Below, piece after piece: positions 37,345-46,644 of a DNA stretch of 64,000 nucleotides; position 1 is the stretch's first letter; every line of letters starts with the position of its first letter. The stretch comes from Synergistaceae bacterium (lineage in GTDB: Bacteria > Synergistota > Synergistia > Synergistales > Aminobacteriaceae). The translations under genes and the position numbers were made by a program. The DNA lies in contig JAISLU010000093.1 of assembly GCA_031277095.1 (NCBI GenBank), positions 1 through 64,000 of the forward strand, given 5' to 3'. A model generated the notes under the pieces. It worked only from the letters and a program-made list of their open reading frames with translations, did no database searches and had not been told where the DNA came from.

Positions 37345-38391
37345 GTGGAAAAGAAATCTTTGATTCGCAGAGCGGCCCTGTGGCTCTTTGTTACGATAAT
37401 GTTTTGCGTGCCGTCCATGGCGGATGCGGCAAATTACAGGGGAACCGTTACATTCCAGGTTGAGCTTTTGGAGGCGGAGAAGGGCAAAAAAGCCGAAAGT
37501 GCCCGGCTGTGGCTTCCCTATCCTTTGTCCGACGCATCGCAGACGATATCAGAGGTAGACATAAAAAGCGATGCCCTTGTCTCGACCTTGGGCGTTGAGA
37601 ACGATCCGCGCAGCGGCGCGGTGTACCTTGCCGCCTCATGGAAAAACACCACAAACACGCCAACGCTCACGTTGCGCTTCGATATCGACTCTCACTATAA
37701 AAAAATCGAGGAGCTTCGGGAGGTGGACGCGCCGTTTCCTCCAGAGGTTCTTCCCTACCTGGAGGGTTCCGAAGCTCTGCCCCTCGACGACCCGATGTTT
37801 GCAAGCCTGGTGGAAAAACTTAAAACCGAGATCTCTATTCTGAAAAGAGCGCGCCTTGTCTACGACTGGGTGATCGAGAACACGTTTCGTGACAACAGCA
37901 TCAAAGGATGCGGATTGGGACTGCCAATTCGGACTCTGACGGACATGAAGGGCGCGGGGAAATGCGCGGACATCAGCTCGGTCTATCTTTTGGTCGCGCG
38001 TGCCGCGGGCATCCCCACTCGCGACGTTTACGGCCTGCGCATGGCCTCTCCGAAGACCGGAAAAATAACGGGGGATTTCCACTGCTGGCTGGAGTTTTAT
38101 CTTCCTGGCACGGGATGGGTCCCTATAGATCCTGCCGACGTCCGTAAAGCGATGCTGACGGAAAAGATCGAACTGAAAGATGCCGGCAAGTGGATCGAAT
38201 TTTTCTGGGGAGGGGACGATCTCTTTCGTATCGCTCTGAACCGCGGCTCCCGGGACATGGTCCTGAGCGACGCCACAAAAGCGCGTCCGCTCACTTACTT
38301 TATGTATCCTTATGCTGAAATCGACGGGATCGCAAAAGATTACTTCGATTCCGAAAACTTCAAGTACACCGTGACGTTGGATCTGAAATAA
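37345..38391 (+). CDS. Secreted transglutaminase-like protein
   Basis: GKCADISSVYLLVARAAGIPTRDVYGLR; DFHCWLEFYLPGTGWVPIDPADV. Confidence 0.85.
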   Translation: MEKKSLIRRAALWLFVTIMFCVPSMADAANYRGTVTFQVELLEAEKGKKAESARLWLPYPLSDASQTISEVDIKSDALVSTLGVENDPRSGAVYLAASWKNTTNTPTLTLRFDIDSHYKKIEELREVDAPFPPEVLPYLEGSEALPLDDPMFASLVEKLKTEISILKRARLVYDWVIENTFRDNSIKGCGLGLPIRTLTDMKGAGKCADISSVYLLVARAAGIPTRDVYGLRMASPKTGKITGDFHCWLEFYLPGTGWVPIDPADVRKAMLTEKIELKDAGKWIEFFWGGDDLFRIALNRGSRDMVLSDATKARPLTYFMYPYAEIDGIAKDYFDSENFKYTVTLDLK

Positions 38392-38404
38392 GCCCGGCAG
38401 CGAG

Positions 38405-39154
38405 ATGACCCCTGTCAAGCATTCTCCCGGAGTGAAATCCCTTCACGCTTCGAGGGTTTTCGTTGCCGTCGTTTTTGCAGCCGCCATAGCCGCTTACTTT
38501 ATTTATCCCCCATACGCGGACGTTCTCAATCGCGTTTTCTCGCCCTTCGCCAGCGGGGACTTTGCCGTAATGAAGGAATTTGTCGCTCAGTACGGCAAAA
38601 TGGCGGCGGTGGTGTCCTTTTTCCTGATGATCTTCCAATCCATCGCGGCGCCGCTGCCCGCTTTCTTGATAACCTTCGCCAACGCCAATCTTTTCGGCTG
38701 GTGGCAGGGGGCTATTCTTTCCTGGAGCAGCGCCATGGCCGGAGCCGCCGTTTGTTTCTACATCGCGCGCATACTGGGGCGCGGCGCGGCGGAGGCGTTG
38801 ACCAGCAAGGCCGGCTTGAGGTCTATCGACGATTTCTTTGAGCGCCACGGAAACCAAAGCGTCCTCATCGCCCGTCTGCTGCCCTTCGTCTCCTTCGACT
38901 TCGTCAGCTACGCCGCAGGGCTAACATCTATGAACTTCTGGGGTTTCTTTGCGGCTACCGGCATCGGGCAGCTACCGGCGACGATCGTATACTCCTACGT
39001 GGGGGGAATGCTGACCGGCGGCGCCCGACTGTTCGTCACGGGGCTGCTGGTGCTTTTCGCGCTGTCCGTGCTGATTGTGTTGACGCGTCAAATTTACGCG
39101 GAGCGCCAAGCGCGCAAAAAGGCAGAGAATGCCCCAGTCACCCAGGCAAAATAA
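38405..39154 (+). CDS. TVP38/TMEM64 family membrane protein
   Basis: FLITFANANLFGWWQGAILSWSSAMAGAAVCFYIARILGR; LLPFVSFDFVSYAAGL. Confidence 0.87.
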   Translation: MTPVKHSPGVKSLHASRVFVAVVFAAAIAAYFIYPPYADVLNRVFSPFASGDFAVMKEFVAQYGKMAAVVSFFLMIFQSIAAPLPAFLITFANANLFGWWQGAILSWSSAMAGAAVCFYIARILGRGAAEALTSKAGLRSIDDFFERHGNQSVLIARLLPFVSFDFVSYAAGLTSMNFWGFFAATGIGQLPATIVYSYVGGMLTGGARLFVTGLLVLFALSVLIVLTRQIYAERQARKKAENAPVTQAK

Positions 39155-39998
39155 TCGAAAAAATAAGCCGGGAAAAGGCGATAAAAGGCTCTGGGGCGTG
39201 AGACTGCACCAATGCCTGAGCTTCTCCGGTTTGTTCGACAAAAGCGCCTTTTTTGGAGGAGAATGGGCGTTTTTTCCAGGGTGCAGCATGGCGTCCCACA
39301 GTCCCGACCTGGTGATGACGGTGTTTCGATATCTCCGGAGCATCTACCCGGATATGGGATTGTTGGGAAATTGCTGCGGTCAGCCGGCTTTGGCTTTGAG
39401 TGGAGGACCGTTTCCCAAATACCGGGAAATCCTGGAGCGCCGTTTCCAGGGGGTTGCCCGGGTGGTCGTCTGCTGCCCCAACTGCGCGGTCACCCTGAGG
39501 CGCATTCCCCATCTGGAGGTCGTGTCGATCTGGCAGGTGCTGCGGGAACATTTGCCGGAGCCTGGCAAAATTCCGGGGCTTCCGTCCTTCGTTCTTCACG
39601 ACCCATGCCCGACCCGAAACGAGCCGAAAGTTCACGAAGCGGTGCGTTACGTTCTCTCCCATTCCGGAGTCGTCTTTGAGGAATATCCCTCCAACAGAGA
39701 GAAAACCCTCTGCTGCGGCCGCGCCAACATGCTCATGGTCCGAAATCCGGAAAAAGGACGGGAAATGCTCATGCGCAGAGTCTCCCAGAGTCCCTGCCCC
39801 CATATCGTGACCTACTGTTTTTCCTGCGCGGACGCGTTCAAAAGCGCGGGATACCCGGCCCTTCACGGGTTGGATTATCTTTTCGCTCCGGCCGAAAAAA
39901 TCGATTTGAACCTTCGCGAGAGCCTGGTCCGGGCCTGGCGAAACCGCTGGATTACGGCGCGGCGCATTGCCGCCCTCGGAGGAGAAACGCTGCCATGA
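39129..39998 (+). CDS. (Fe-S)-binding CCG-domain protein
   Basis: GNCCGQPALA, VCCPNCAVTLR, TLCCGRANML, YCFSCADAFKSAG. Confidence 0.82.
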   Translation: MPQSPRQNNRKNKPGKGDKRLWGVRLHQCLSFSGLFDKSAFFGGEWAFFPGCSMASHSPDLVMTVFRYLRSIYPDMGLLGNCCGQPALALSGGPFPKYREILERRFQGVARVVVCCPNCAVTLRRIPHLEVVSIWQVLREHLPEPGKIPGLPSFVLHDPCPTRNEPKVHEAVRYVLSHSGVVFEEYPSNREKTLCCGRANMLMVRNPEKGREMLMRRVSQSPCPHIVTYCFSCADAFKSAGYPALHGLDYLFAPAEKIDLNLRESLVRAWRNRWITARRIAALGGETLP

Positions 39999-40708
39999 AA
40001 GGGTATTTCAGGCCTTTCTGCCTTCTCTCGATCGTCGTCCTGATTTTCTTTCTGAACAGGCATTACGGCTGGAGCCGAATCGTCGCCGAGGAGAAGGGTT
40101 TGATGTTTTTGCAAGAGATGGTAAAGGAAAATCTTGTCGGGGCATCTCTGGCCTACGTAGCTGCGACGGTGATGTGCTGCGTGGTTTTGGCGCTGCCGGG
40201 GGTGACCTTCGCTCTTTTCGCCGGGCTCTTGTTCGGGCCGGTTTTTGGGACGCTGCTTTGTCTTTTTGCCGCAACCCTTGGCGCCGCACTGGCTTTCCTC
40301 GTCGGGCGCTATTTTCTGAGGGACGCCGTGAAGCCCATGATAGAAAAAAACCGTCATTTAAGGCGGCTGCTGTTCGACGACATCGGAAAAAGCGGAATGG
40401 CGCTTTTGATGATCACCCGGCTTTTACCCTTTTTTCCCTATAACCTCCAGAACTTCGCCTATGGGATCACGGGTATCGGTTTTTGGCCTTACACTGTTTA
40501 CACCTTTATCTTTTTGTTTCCCGGAGTGGCGTTTTTTACGATCGGGGCGGCGGGGATAGCCGACCGCGAAAATCGATGGATTTGTTTCCTTGCGGCGGGG
40601 CTGCTCGCGCTCGCGGCAACGATTTTTGGGCTGTATCTGCACAAACGTTATATCGAGACCCTGAAACTTCATGATACGAAAACGGAAAAATCAGAACAAA
40701 TTCGATAA
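39995..40708 (+). CDS. TVP38/TMEM64 family membrane protein (second paralog)
   Basis: LFAGLLFGPVFGTLLCLFAATLGAALAFLVGRYFLRD; RLLPFFPYNLQNFAYGIT. Confidence 0.87.
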   Translation: MKGYFRPFCLLSIVVLIFFLNRHYGWSRIVAEEKGLMFLQEMVKENLVGASLAYVAATVMCCVVLALPGVTFALFAGLLFGPVFGTLLCLFAATLGAALAFLVGRYFLRDAVKPMIEKNRHLRRLLFDDIGKSGMALLMITRLLPFFPYNLQNFAYGITGIGFWPYTVYTFIFLFPGVAFFTIGAAGIADRENRWICFLAAGLLALAATIFGLYLHKRYIETLKLHDTKTEKSEQIR

Positions 40709-40738
40709 TTTATGAGGAATTTATGAGGAGGAAGTAAG

Positions 40739-41383
40739 ATGAAGAAGTATGTTGCGTGTGCCGTTGTTTTTCTGGCGCTGGTGGCCCTAGAGACTTTTTC
40801 TTGCCCTGTGTGGGCAGCCCGCACGGACCTGTCCATCGAGGTGAATAAGGAAAAACGTGAAGTTATCGTGCCGGCCGAGGTCAACGGTAAATACTTCGAC
40901 GTACCCACGCGCCACGGAGTTTCCTACGTGGGAGGTTCTAACGGAGAAAAATCAATATTGCGCGCGCTGTCCGACGAAAAGAAATTCCACGAGGCTTTGG
41001 TCGAGATCGGTGCGGTACCCGGCAACAACGTAAAAATGGACGACATGAAGGCCGGTCCCGATAGCGGCGTATCCGTGGAGGGAAGCAAACTGGACGTTTT
41101 CGTCACATGGGAGGGAAGCAAAGGAGAAATTCCCTTTGACGACCTCATCAAGGCCAGCGAAGAACGCCCCTCCGATTATCGGTTCGCCGGCAATCTCGAA
41201 GTGGCGAAAACCGCCAACGCGGGATGTATACTCTGTCTGGACAGTTGTGCCGCCGGAATCACCAGCAACGCATCTTATCCGACCGGAACGACTCAGCACA
41301 ACCTTGTCGAATTTGTCGGTGACAAGGACGTCCTGCCTCCCGACGGTACTCGGGTCTTCGTGATTTTCCGTCTCGCGCAATAA
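40739..41383 (+). CDS. Secreted YdjY-like domain protein
   Basis: Signal peptide; VNKEKREVIVPAEVNGKYFDVPTRHGVSYVGGSNGEKSILRALSDEKKFHEALVEIGAVPGNN. Confidence 0.65.
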   Translation: MKKYVACAVVFLALVALETFSCPVWAARTDLSIEVNKEKREVIVPAEVNGKYFDVPTRHGVSYVGGSNGEKSILRALSDEKKFHEALVEIGAVPGNNVKMDDMKAGPDSGVSVEGSKLDVFVTWEGSKGEIPFDDLIKASEERPSDYRFAGNLEVAKTANAGCILCLDSCAAGITSNASYPTGTTQHNLVEFVGDKDVLPPDGTRVFVIFRLAQ

Positions 41384-41391
41384 CGGCGAGA

Positions 41392-41796
41392 ATGATAGCG
41401 GCAATAAAAGCTCTGTATAACGCTTTCCCTATCGCCATGCTGGCAGGCACGGCACTTTTCCGAATCACGTGGCTCGAAATGCGGGTCAACTTGGGCTGGA
41501 TTTTTTTTGCCTTGTGGGGAATCTTGGCCGTCATCCTTGGAACATGGAGCCGTTTTTTCGTTAAACTCCTCGATGTTCGGGGAACGACGGCGAATCTTTG
41601 CGTCTGTGGGCTGGGCATATTCCTTTTGTCGGGCAGGACTCGCCTGTTCTCCACGCCCGCCGCCCTTATTCGGGAAGGGCTGGGCTTGACTCGCCTGCCT
41701 TTCCTGTGGATCAACGCAACCATAGCCGGTTTCTTGCTCTTAGGCTGGCTTGCCCTGTTTTTCGCGAACCGAAAACAAAGGGCGCCGAGAAACTGA
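41392..41796 (+). CDS. Small hypothetical membrane protein
   Basis: Several hydrophobic segments; co-directional with the cluster. Confidence 0.5.
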   Translation: MIAAIKALYNAFPIAMLAGTALFRITWLEMRVNLGWIFFALWGILAVILGTWSRFFVKLLDVRGTTANLCVCGLGIFLLSGRTRLFSTPAALIREGLGLTRLPFLWINATIAGFLLLGWLALFFANRKQRAPRN

Positions 41797-41883
41797 CCCA
41801 ACCCCTGCGGGGTATGCCCGGCACGGGGGTGTCCCGCAGAGAGGTCAAGCAACGCCATATTCACCAAAACAGGAGGAAAGAAA

Positions 41884-42216
41884 ATGTCCACTTATTATGA
41901 AGCCGACGATCTGCCGAAATTCGGAACGATGGGGGAGGAAGCCCCTCAGTTGTGGGAGAAATTCATGTCGTATTACGGAGCGGTCTTCGCCGAGGGCGCC
42001 CTGACCGCCCGGGAGAAATCTCTGATCGCCCTGGCTGTGGCGGAGGCCGTGCAGTGCCCTTACTGTATCGATTCCTACACTCAGGACTGCCTGACCAAGG
42101 GGATCACCGAGGCGCAAATGACCGAGGCCACACACGTTGCCGCGGCCATACGCGGAGGCGCGACCCTGGCTCACGGCCTGCAGATGAAAAACGTCGTCAA
42201 AAAACTGGAGTTGTGA
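41884..42216 (+). CDS. Arsenosugar biosynthesis-associated peroxidase-like (carboxymuconolactone decarboxylase family) protein
   Basis: AVAEAVQCPYCIDSYTQDCLTKGITEAQMTEATHVAAAIRGGATLAHGLQ; overlaps the ArsS-like start. Confidence 0.83.
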   Translation: MSTYYEADDLPKFGTMGEEAPQLWEKFMSYYGAVFAEGALTAREKSLIALAVAEAVQCPYCIDSYTQDCLTKGITEAQMTEATHVAAAIRGGATLAHGLQMKNVVKKLEL

Positions 42217-43202
42217 TGACCGCTCTGGATTTGGAAAACGCCGCGCCCATCCCGCCTTTCGCCTCCATGATTTCGGACGCGGCGCTGCGCGAGACAAAGG
42301 AGAGGCTCTCCACTCTGCAGATCAATCTGGGACGGCTTTGCAACCTCTCCTGCAAACACTGTCATTTGGAAGCCGGGCCGGAGCGCAAGGAGATCATGAG
42401 CGAGACGGTGCTGAACGCCTGTTTGCAGTTTATGAGGGAGCAGAATTTCGCCACCGTCGATATCACGGGAGGGGCGCCGGAACTTCACCCGCGCTTCCGC
42501 GACTTCGTGTCCGAGGCGAGGCCCTTTTGCCGCCGAATGATCCTGCGCACCAATCTGGTGCTTCTTCTGGAGCCCGATTACGACGACCTGCCGGACTTTT
42601 TTCGGGACCATCGGCTGGAGGTGGTGTGTTCTCTGCCCCACTACACGCCCCAAAACACCGACCGGATACGCGGCGGCGGAATTTTCCAGGCCTCCATAGC
42701 GGCGCTGCAAAAACTCAACCAACGGGGCTACGGCCGGAAAAACGAACATGACCTTGTCCTCGACCTCGTATTCAACCCCGGCGGGGCTTTTCTTCCCCCC
42801 GCCCAAGCGGCGCTGGAACAAGAATACAGGCAGGCGCTCCGGCGGGATTTCGGCATCGAGTTCGACAACCTGCTGACCTTGACCAACAATCCCCTGGGGC
42901 GCTTCGGCGCTTTTCTCCGACGTTCCGGCAACCTGGAGAGCTACCTGGGAAAACTCCATCAGGCCTTCAACCCCACGACCCTGGAAGGCATGATGTGCCG
43001 GGATCAAATATCCGTCGCCTACGACGGCGGCCTTTACGACTGCGATTTCAACCAGGCCGCGGAATTGCCCGCCGGGGACGCGACGATTTTCGGCTGGCTG
43101 GGGCGGCCCGTCAAGAAAAGGCGTATCCGGTTCGGGCAGCACTGTTACGCCTGCACTGCCGGACAGGGTTCGAGTTGCGGCGGGGCAATCAAGACCTCGT
43201 AA
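42216..43202 (+). CDS. arsS: ArsS-type radical SAM protein (arsenosugar biosynthesis family)
   Basis: LQINLGRLCNLSCKHCHLEAGPER; VDITGGAPELHPRF; C-terminal CYACTAGQGSSCGGAI; overlapping TGATG start. Confidence 0.87.
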   Translation: MTALDLENAAPIPPFASMISDAALRETKERLSTLQINLGRLCNLSCKHCHLEAGPERKEIMSETVLNACLQFMREQNFATVDITGGAPELHPRFRDFVSEARPFCRRMILRTNLVLLLEPDYDDLPDFFRDHRLEVVCSLPHYTPQNTDRIRGGGIFQASIAALQKLNQRGYGRKNEHDLVLDLVFNPGGAFLPPAQAALEQEYRQALRRDFGIEFDNLLTLTNNPLGRFGAFLRRSGNLESYLGKLHQAFNPTTLEGMMCRDQISVAYDGGLYDCDFNQAAELPAGDATIFGWLGRPVKKRRIRFGQHCYACTAGQGSSCGGAIKTS

Positions 43203-43203
43203 G

Positions 43204-43255
43204 ATGATTTCAGTTTATGATTTCGGTTTATGATTTCAGTCTATGATTTCGATTA
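43204..43255 (+). repeat. 13-bp tandem repeat duplicating the glycosyltransferase start codon
   Basis: ATGATTTCAGTTT / ATGATTTCGGTTT / ATGATTTCAGTCT / ATGATTTCGATT. Confidence 0.93.
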
Positions 43256-43956
43256 TCGTTCCTCTGTACAACGAAGAGAAAACCATAACGAACCTGCTCC
43301 TGCAACTGAGCCGCCTGGCTGGAGCCCATGAAATTCTGCTGGCGGACGGCGGAAGCACGGACCGTACCCGAGAGCTGGCCCAAGAGATGTTATCTCAAGA
43401 GATGTTATCTCAAGCGTCGCTCTCGAAAGCCCGCCTGCTGGGGGCGCCGCGGGGGCGGGCGGCCCAGAGCAACGCCGCGGCCCGTGAGGCCGCTGGGGAG
43501 ATCCTTTTTTTTCTCCACGCCGACAGCCAAATCCAGCCGGACACTCTGGGGCATATCGAAAAGGCCGTGTCGGAGGGAGCGACTTGGGGTTGCTTGACGC
43601 TTCGTTTTGACGAAGAGCATCCGCTGACGGCCCTTTGCGCGTATTTTTCCAATCTGCGGGTGCGGTTGGCGAGGATTGCCTTCGGTGATCAGGGGATTTT
43701 CATCAGGAGGGATGCTTTCTTGAAAGAAAGCGGATTCCCCGAGCTGCCCTTGATGGAAGATTACGAGTTTTCCCTGCGCCTCAGACGGCGGAGGATTTTC
43801 CCCGTCCAGCTCCCCTGTCCCATCGTCACATCGGCGCGGCGTTTTCGGGAACACGGCCGTTTGCGTACACTGTTCCTGATGTGGCGGTTGCGCCGCCTTT
43901 ACCGGAAGGGCTGCGATATTCAGCTCATAGCCGCCCGCTACCGCCAGGTACGTTAG
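43243..43956 (+). CDS. Family 2 glycosyltransferase, TIGR04283-like
   Basis: ISIIVPLYNEEKTI; LLADGGSTDRTRELA; GRAAQSNAAAREAAGEILFFLHADSQ. Confidence 0.87.
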   Translation: MISIIVPLYNEEKTITNLLLQLSRLAGAHEILLADGGSTDRTRELAQEMLSQEMLSQASLSKARLLGAPRGRAAQSNAAAREAAGEILFFLHADSQIQPDTLGHIEKAVSEGATWGCLTLRFDEEHPLTALCAYFSNLRVRLARIAFGDQGIFIRRDAFLKESGFPELPLMEDYEFSLRLRRRRIFPVQLPCPIVTSARRFREHGRLRTLFLMWRLRRLYRKGCDIQLIAARYRQVR

Positions 43957-43964
43957 GGGGCAAT

Positions 43965-44648
43965 ATGGCATATACCGATACCCCACCAAAGGAAGCTCTG
44001 ATACTCTTCACTCGGCTGCCTATACCGGGACAGACCAAAACACGCCTGATGCCCTGGCTCACCCCGGAACAGTGCGCGGCGCTCCATCGCGCCATGCTCA
44101 GAGACATATGCGGGACGCTGCGGCGGACGGGCGGCGACATTTTTATTTTTTACACCCCGAAGGGAGATGCGGCGGAACTGCGCCAACTCTGCGGCGAAGC
44201 GTCTTATCTGGCCCAGGAGGGAGCCGACCTTGGAGAACGCATGGACAGGGCAACGCGGGAAATTCTCAGCCGCGGTTATGCCTCGTGCCTCTTGCTGGGC
44301 TCCGACATTCCCTCGGTGACGGAAGAAGATCTGGGAGCCGCAAGGGCGTTGCTTTCAAAACACGATGCCGTCTTGGCTCCTACCGAGGACGGGGGGTATT
44401 GGCTGGTCGGGCTCAAAGGGCCCTGCAGTTCGATTTTCATTCACCCCTATTACGGCTCCGCACGCGCTTTCGAGGCGGCGAGAAGGGGATGTATGCAGGC
44501 AAACCTCTCTCTCGCCCTGGGAGCCAAACTGCGGGACATTGACGAAATAGACGACCTCCGTCATTACGCGGCGCACCCGGGAACGAAGATGCCCTATAGT
44601 CAAAGCCTGATAAACAGGCTGACGGCCCCGGGAGTGAAAGTTATTTAA
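43965..44648 (+). CDS. Glycosyltransferase, TIGR04282-like
   Basis: LILFTRLPIPGQTKTRLMPWLTPEQCA; LLLGSDIPSVTEEDL; LAPTEDGGYWLVGLK. Confidence 0.88.
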   Translation: MAYTDTPPKEALILFTRLPIPGQTKTRLMPWLTPEQCAALHRAMLRDICGTLRRTGGDIFIFYTPKGDAAELRQLCGEASYLAQEGADLGERMDRATREILSRGYASCLLLGSDIPSVTEEDLGAARALLSKHDAVLAPTEDGGYWLVGLKGPCSSIFIHPYYGSARAFEAARRGCMQANLSLALGAKLRDIDEIDDLRHYAAHPGTKMPYSQSLINRLTAPGVKVI

Positions 44649-45078
44649 AGGGGTCTTGCGCCAGCAGTTTTCGTATCTCCTCGGGAGCGTAAAGGCGGCC
44701 CTCGTTCATGCCTGGGCATTGGACCGCTTGTCTGTCCCACTCTTCCCGCGACTCCATCACGGAGTCCCAAAAAGGAAAAAGCGAACATTGCGCGGGGCGC
44801 AGGGGATAGATCAAACACTTCGAGCTTTCGGCGTCATAAAAAACGCAATCGCCGTTCCGCCGCTCGATAAAGCTGGGGTTGCCCCATTTCCCCGTGACGT
44901 ACAAGTGACGGAACGCCTTTTCGTCTAGGTTAAAGAAATGTAAAAGACGCGCTTCCTCTTCAGGAGTGAAAAAAATAGCGCCGGGTTCTCCCCGGCAGCA
45001 TCTTCCGCAACCTATACAGGTGAAACGAACTCCCTCGTTCCACCATTCCCCCGGCTCAGACGGTTGGCTCTTTTTCAT
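44641..45078 (-). CDS. YkgJ-family zinc/iron-chelating Cys-cluster protein
   Basis: FTCIGCGRCCRGEPGAIFFTPEEE; CLIYPLRPAQCSLFPFW. Confidence 0.88.
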   Translation of the reverse strand: MKKSQPSEPGEWWNEGVRFTCIGCGRCCRGEPGAIFFTPEEEARLLHFFNLDEKAFRHLYVTGKWGNPSFIERRNGDCVFYDAESSKCLIYPLRPAQCSLFPFWDSVMESREEWDRQAVQCPGMNEGRLYAPEEIRKLLAQDPFK

Positions 45079-45415
45079 CGGCGTCCGATTCCTTTGTCTT
45101 TGCCCAATTTGCCGCGACGCTGGTGATCGTTTGGTCGTAAAGCACTTTCCAGAGCCCAGCTCCGCCGCTTTTGGCGAGTTCTTCGGAGGCCATCTCCACG
45201 GACAGATCTTCCAGTTGTCTCCAGGGCCGGGCCTTTTCGTCGCTGTTACCCATTTCGCGGGCGTTCGTTTTCATTTTTTTCCAGACCTGCGCCCATAAGA
45301 TGGACTCGAACTGCTGACAGGACTCTTTCAGTCTCCGGGCCTCCGCCGTGTCGTGAACTTCGGGCGGAACGTCGTGTTTATACGCTCGGACGTTGTGCGT
45401 TTGCAGAGTATACAT
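45056..45415 (-). CDS. FlgJ-like rod-binding protein
   Basis: CQQFESILWAQVWKKMK; position after flgI. Confidence 0.75.
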   Translation of the reverse strand: MYTLQTHNVRAYKHDVPPEVHDTAEARRLKESCQQFESILWAQVWKKMKTNAREMGNSDEKARPWRQLEDLSVEMASEELAKSGGAGLWKVLYDQTITSVAANWAKTKESDADEKEPTV

Positions 45416-45430
45416 GATCAGTATGCACGA

Positions 45431-46624
45431 TCACATGTTGATCAGCTGGCCGTGAAGTGCCCCAGCTTCGTTGATAGCCTGAAGGATCTCGATCACGTCC
45501 CTGGGAGTGGCCCCAATGGCGTTGATGACCCGAACCAAATCGCGCACCGTGGTGGTGGAGGGCATGGCGATGAAACTCGTGCCATCCTCGTCGGTGGTGA
45601 CATCCGTCCGATTTTCCGTCGCCGTCCGCCCTCCGCTCAGAGGATCGGGCTGCACCACGGTAGGGTCCTCGGCCACGGAAACGGTCAGGTTTCCATGAGC
45701 AACGGCCACCGAACTGATTTTGACGTCTCCGCCCATCACAACGGTGCCGGTGCGCTCGTTCACCGCCACCCGTGCGGACACGTCGGGCTGAATCTCCAGC
45801 TTCTCCATTTTGGCCACGAACGCCGTGGGCGCCCCGACGTATTGCCCTGGAAGGTCCACCACCACGCGTCCCGCGTCCACAGGAAAGGCCACAGCCCCGA
45901 AGACCGAGTTGATGGTGTCCGCAATTCTCTGGGCCGTGGTGAAGTCGGGTGTGCGCAAAAGGAGCCCCATTTGTTCTCCTCCGCCGTAGTCCGTCGGCAC
46001 GTCCCGCTCGACGATGGCTCCATTGGGAATGCGCCCCGTCGTAGGAACGTTTTTCGTCGTCGTCGCCGCCGACCCCGAAGCAGTGTACCCGCCCACCAGG
46101 ATCGGCCCCTGGGCCACAGCGTAGATGTTGCCGTCTGCGGCCTTCAATGGGGACTGGAGCAACATTCCGCCCTGAAGGCTTTTGGCGTCGCCCAGGGTGC
46201 TGACGTTCAGGTCGATGGTCTGGCCGGGACGCACGTAGGGTGGAAGATCCGCCGTCAGAGAAACCACCGCCACGTTCTTGCTGCGTATGGATCTTTCGTC
46301 GACGGTCACACCGTACTGCTGCAGCATGTTCTTCATCATCTGCCCCGCCATCGGGGATTTGTCCCCCGTTCCGGCGAGTCCCGTCACGATGCCGATCCCC
46401 GAGAGCTGGTTGGGGCGCGCGCCCTCCACTTCCACGACATCCTTGATGCGCACCTGAGGATGCACCCGGCCGAAATCCATATCTCGAAGGTTCACCGCCC
46501 CCATAGCCGCAACAGGCCATAATGCGCAGAAAAAAATCAGAAATGACTTCAACAGAAATATTTTTAATCCCGAAATATCAAACTTGGCAATACACGGTGC
46601 CTTCATCTTGTGTTTCCTCTCCAT
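45431..46624 (-). CDS. flgI: Flagellar P-ring protein FlgI
   Basis: VRIKDVVEVEGARPNQLSGIGIVTGLAGTGDKS; AINEAGALHGQLINM. Confidence 0.95.
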   Translation of the reverse strand: MERKHKMKAPCIAKFDISGLKIFLLKSFLIFFCALWPVAAMGAVNLRDMDFGRVHPQVRIKDVVEVEGARPNQLSGIGIVTGLAGTGDKSPMAGQMMKNMLQQYGVTVDERSIRSKNVAVVSLTADLPPYVRPGQTIDLNVSTLGDAKSLQGGMLLQSPLKAADGNIYAVAQGPILVGGYTASGSAATTTKNVPTTGRIPNGAIVERDVPTDYGGGEQMGLLLRTPDFTTAQRIADTINSVFGAVAFPVDAGRVVVDLPGQYVGAPTAFVAKMEKLEIQPDVSARVAVNERTGTVVMGGDVKISSVAVAHGNLTVSVAEDPTVVQPDPLSGGRTATENRTDVTTDEDGTSFIAMPSTTTVRDLVRVINAIGATPRDVIEILQAINEAGALHGQLINM

Positions 46625-46644
46625 TTCCTCTGCCTTTCCGGAAT

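Noticed and set aside
41884-43202. Selenocysteine use in the peroxidase-like protein or ArsS-like protein
   Set aside because: Relevant positions read as Cys (CPYCID; SSCGG), with no in-frame UGA inside the ORFs.
43204-43255. Short direct repeats considered as a CRISPR array
   Set aside because: 13-bp head-to-tail units with no spacers; the same holds for the other short tandem repeats in the window.
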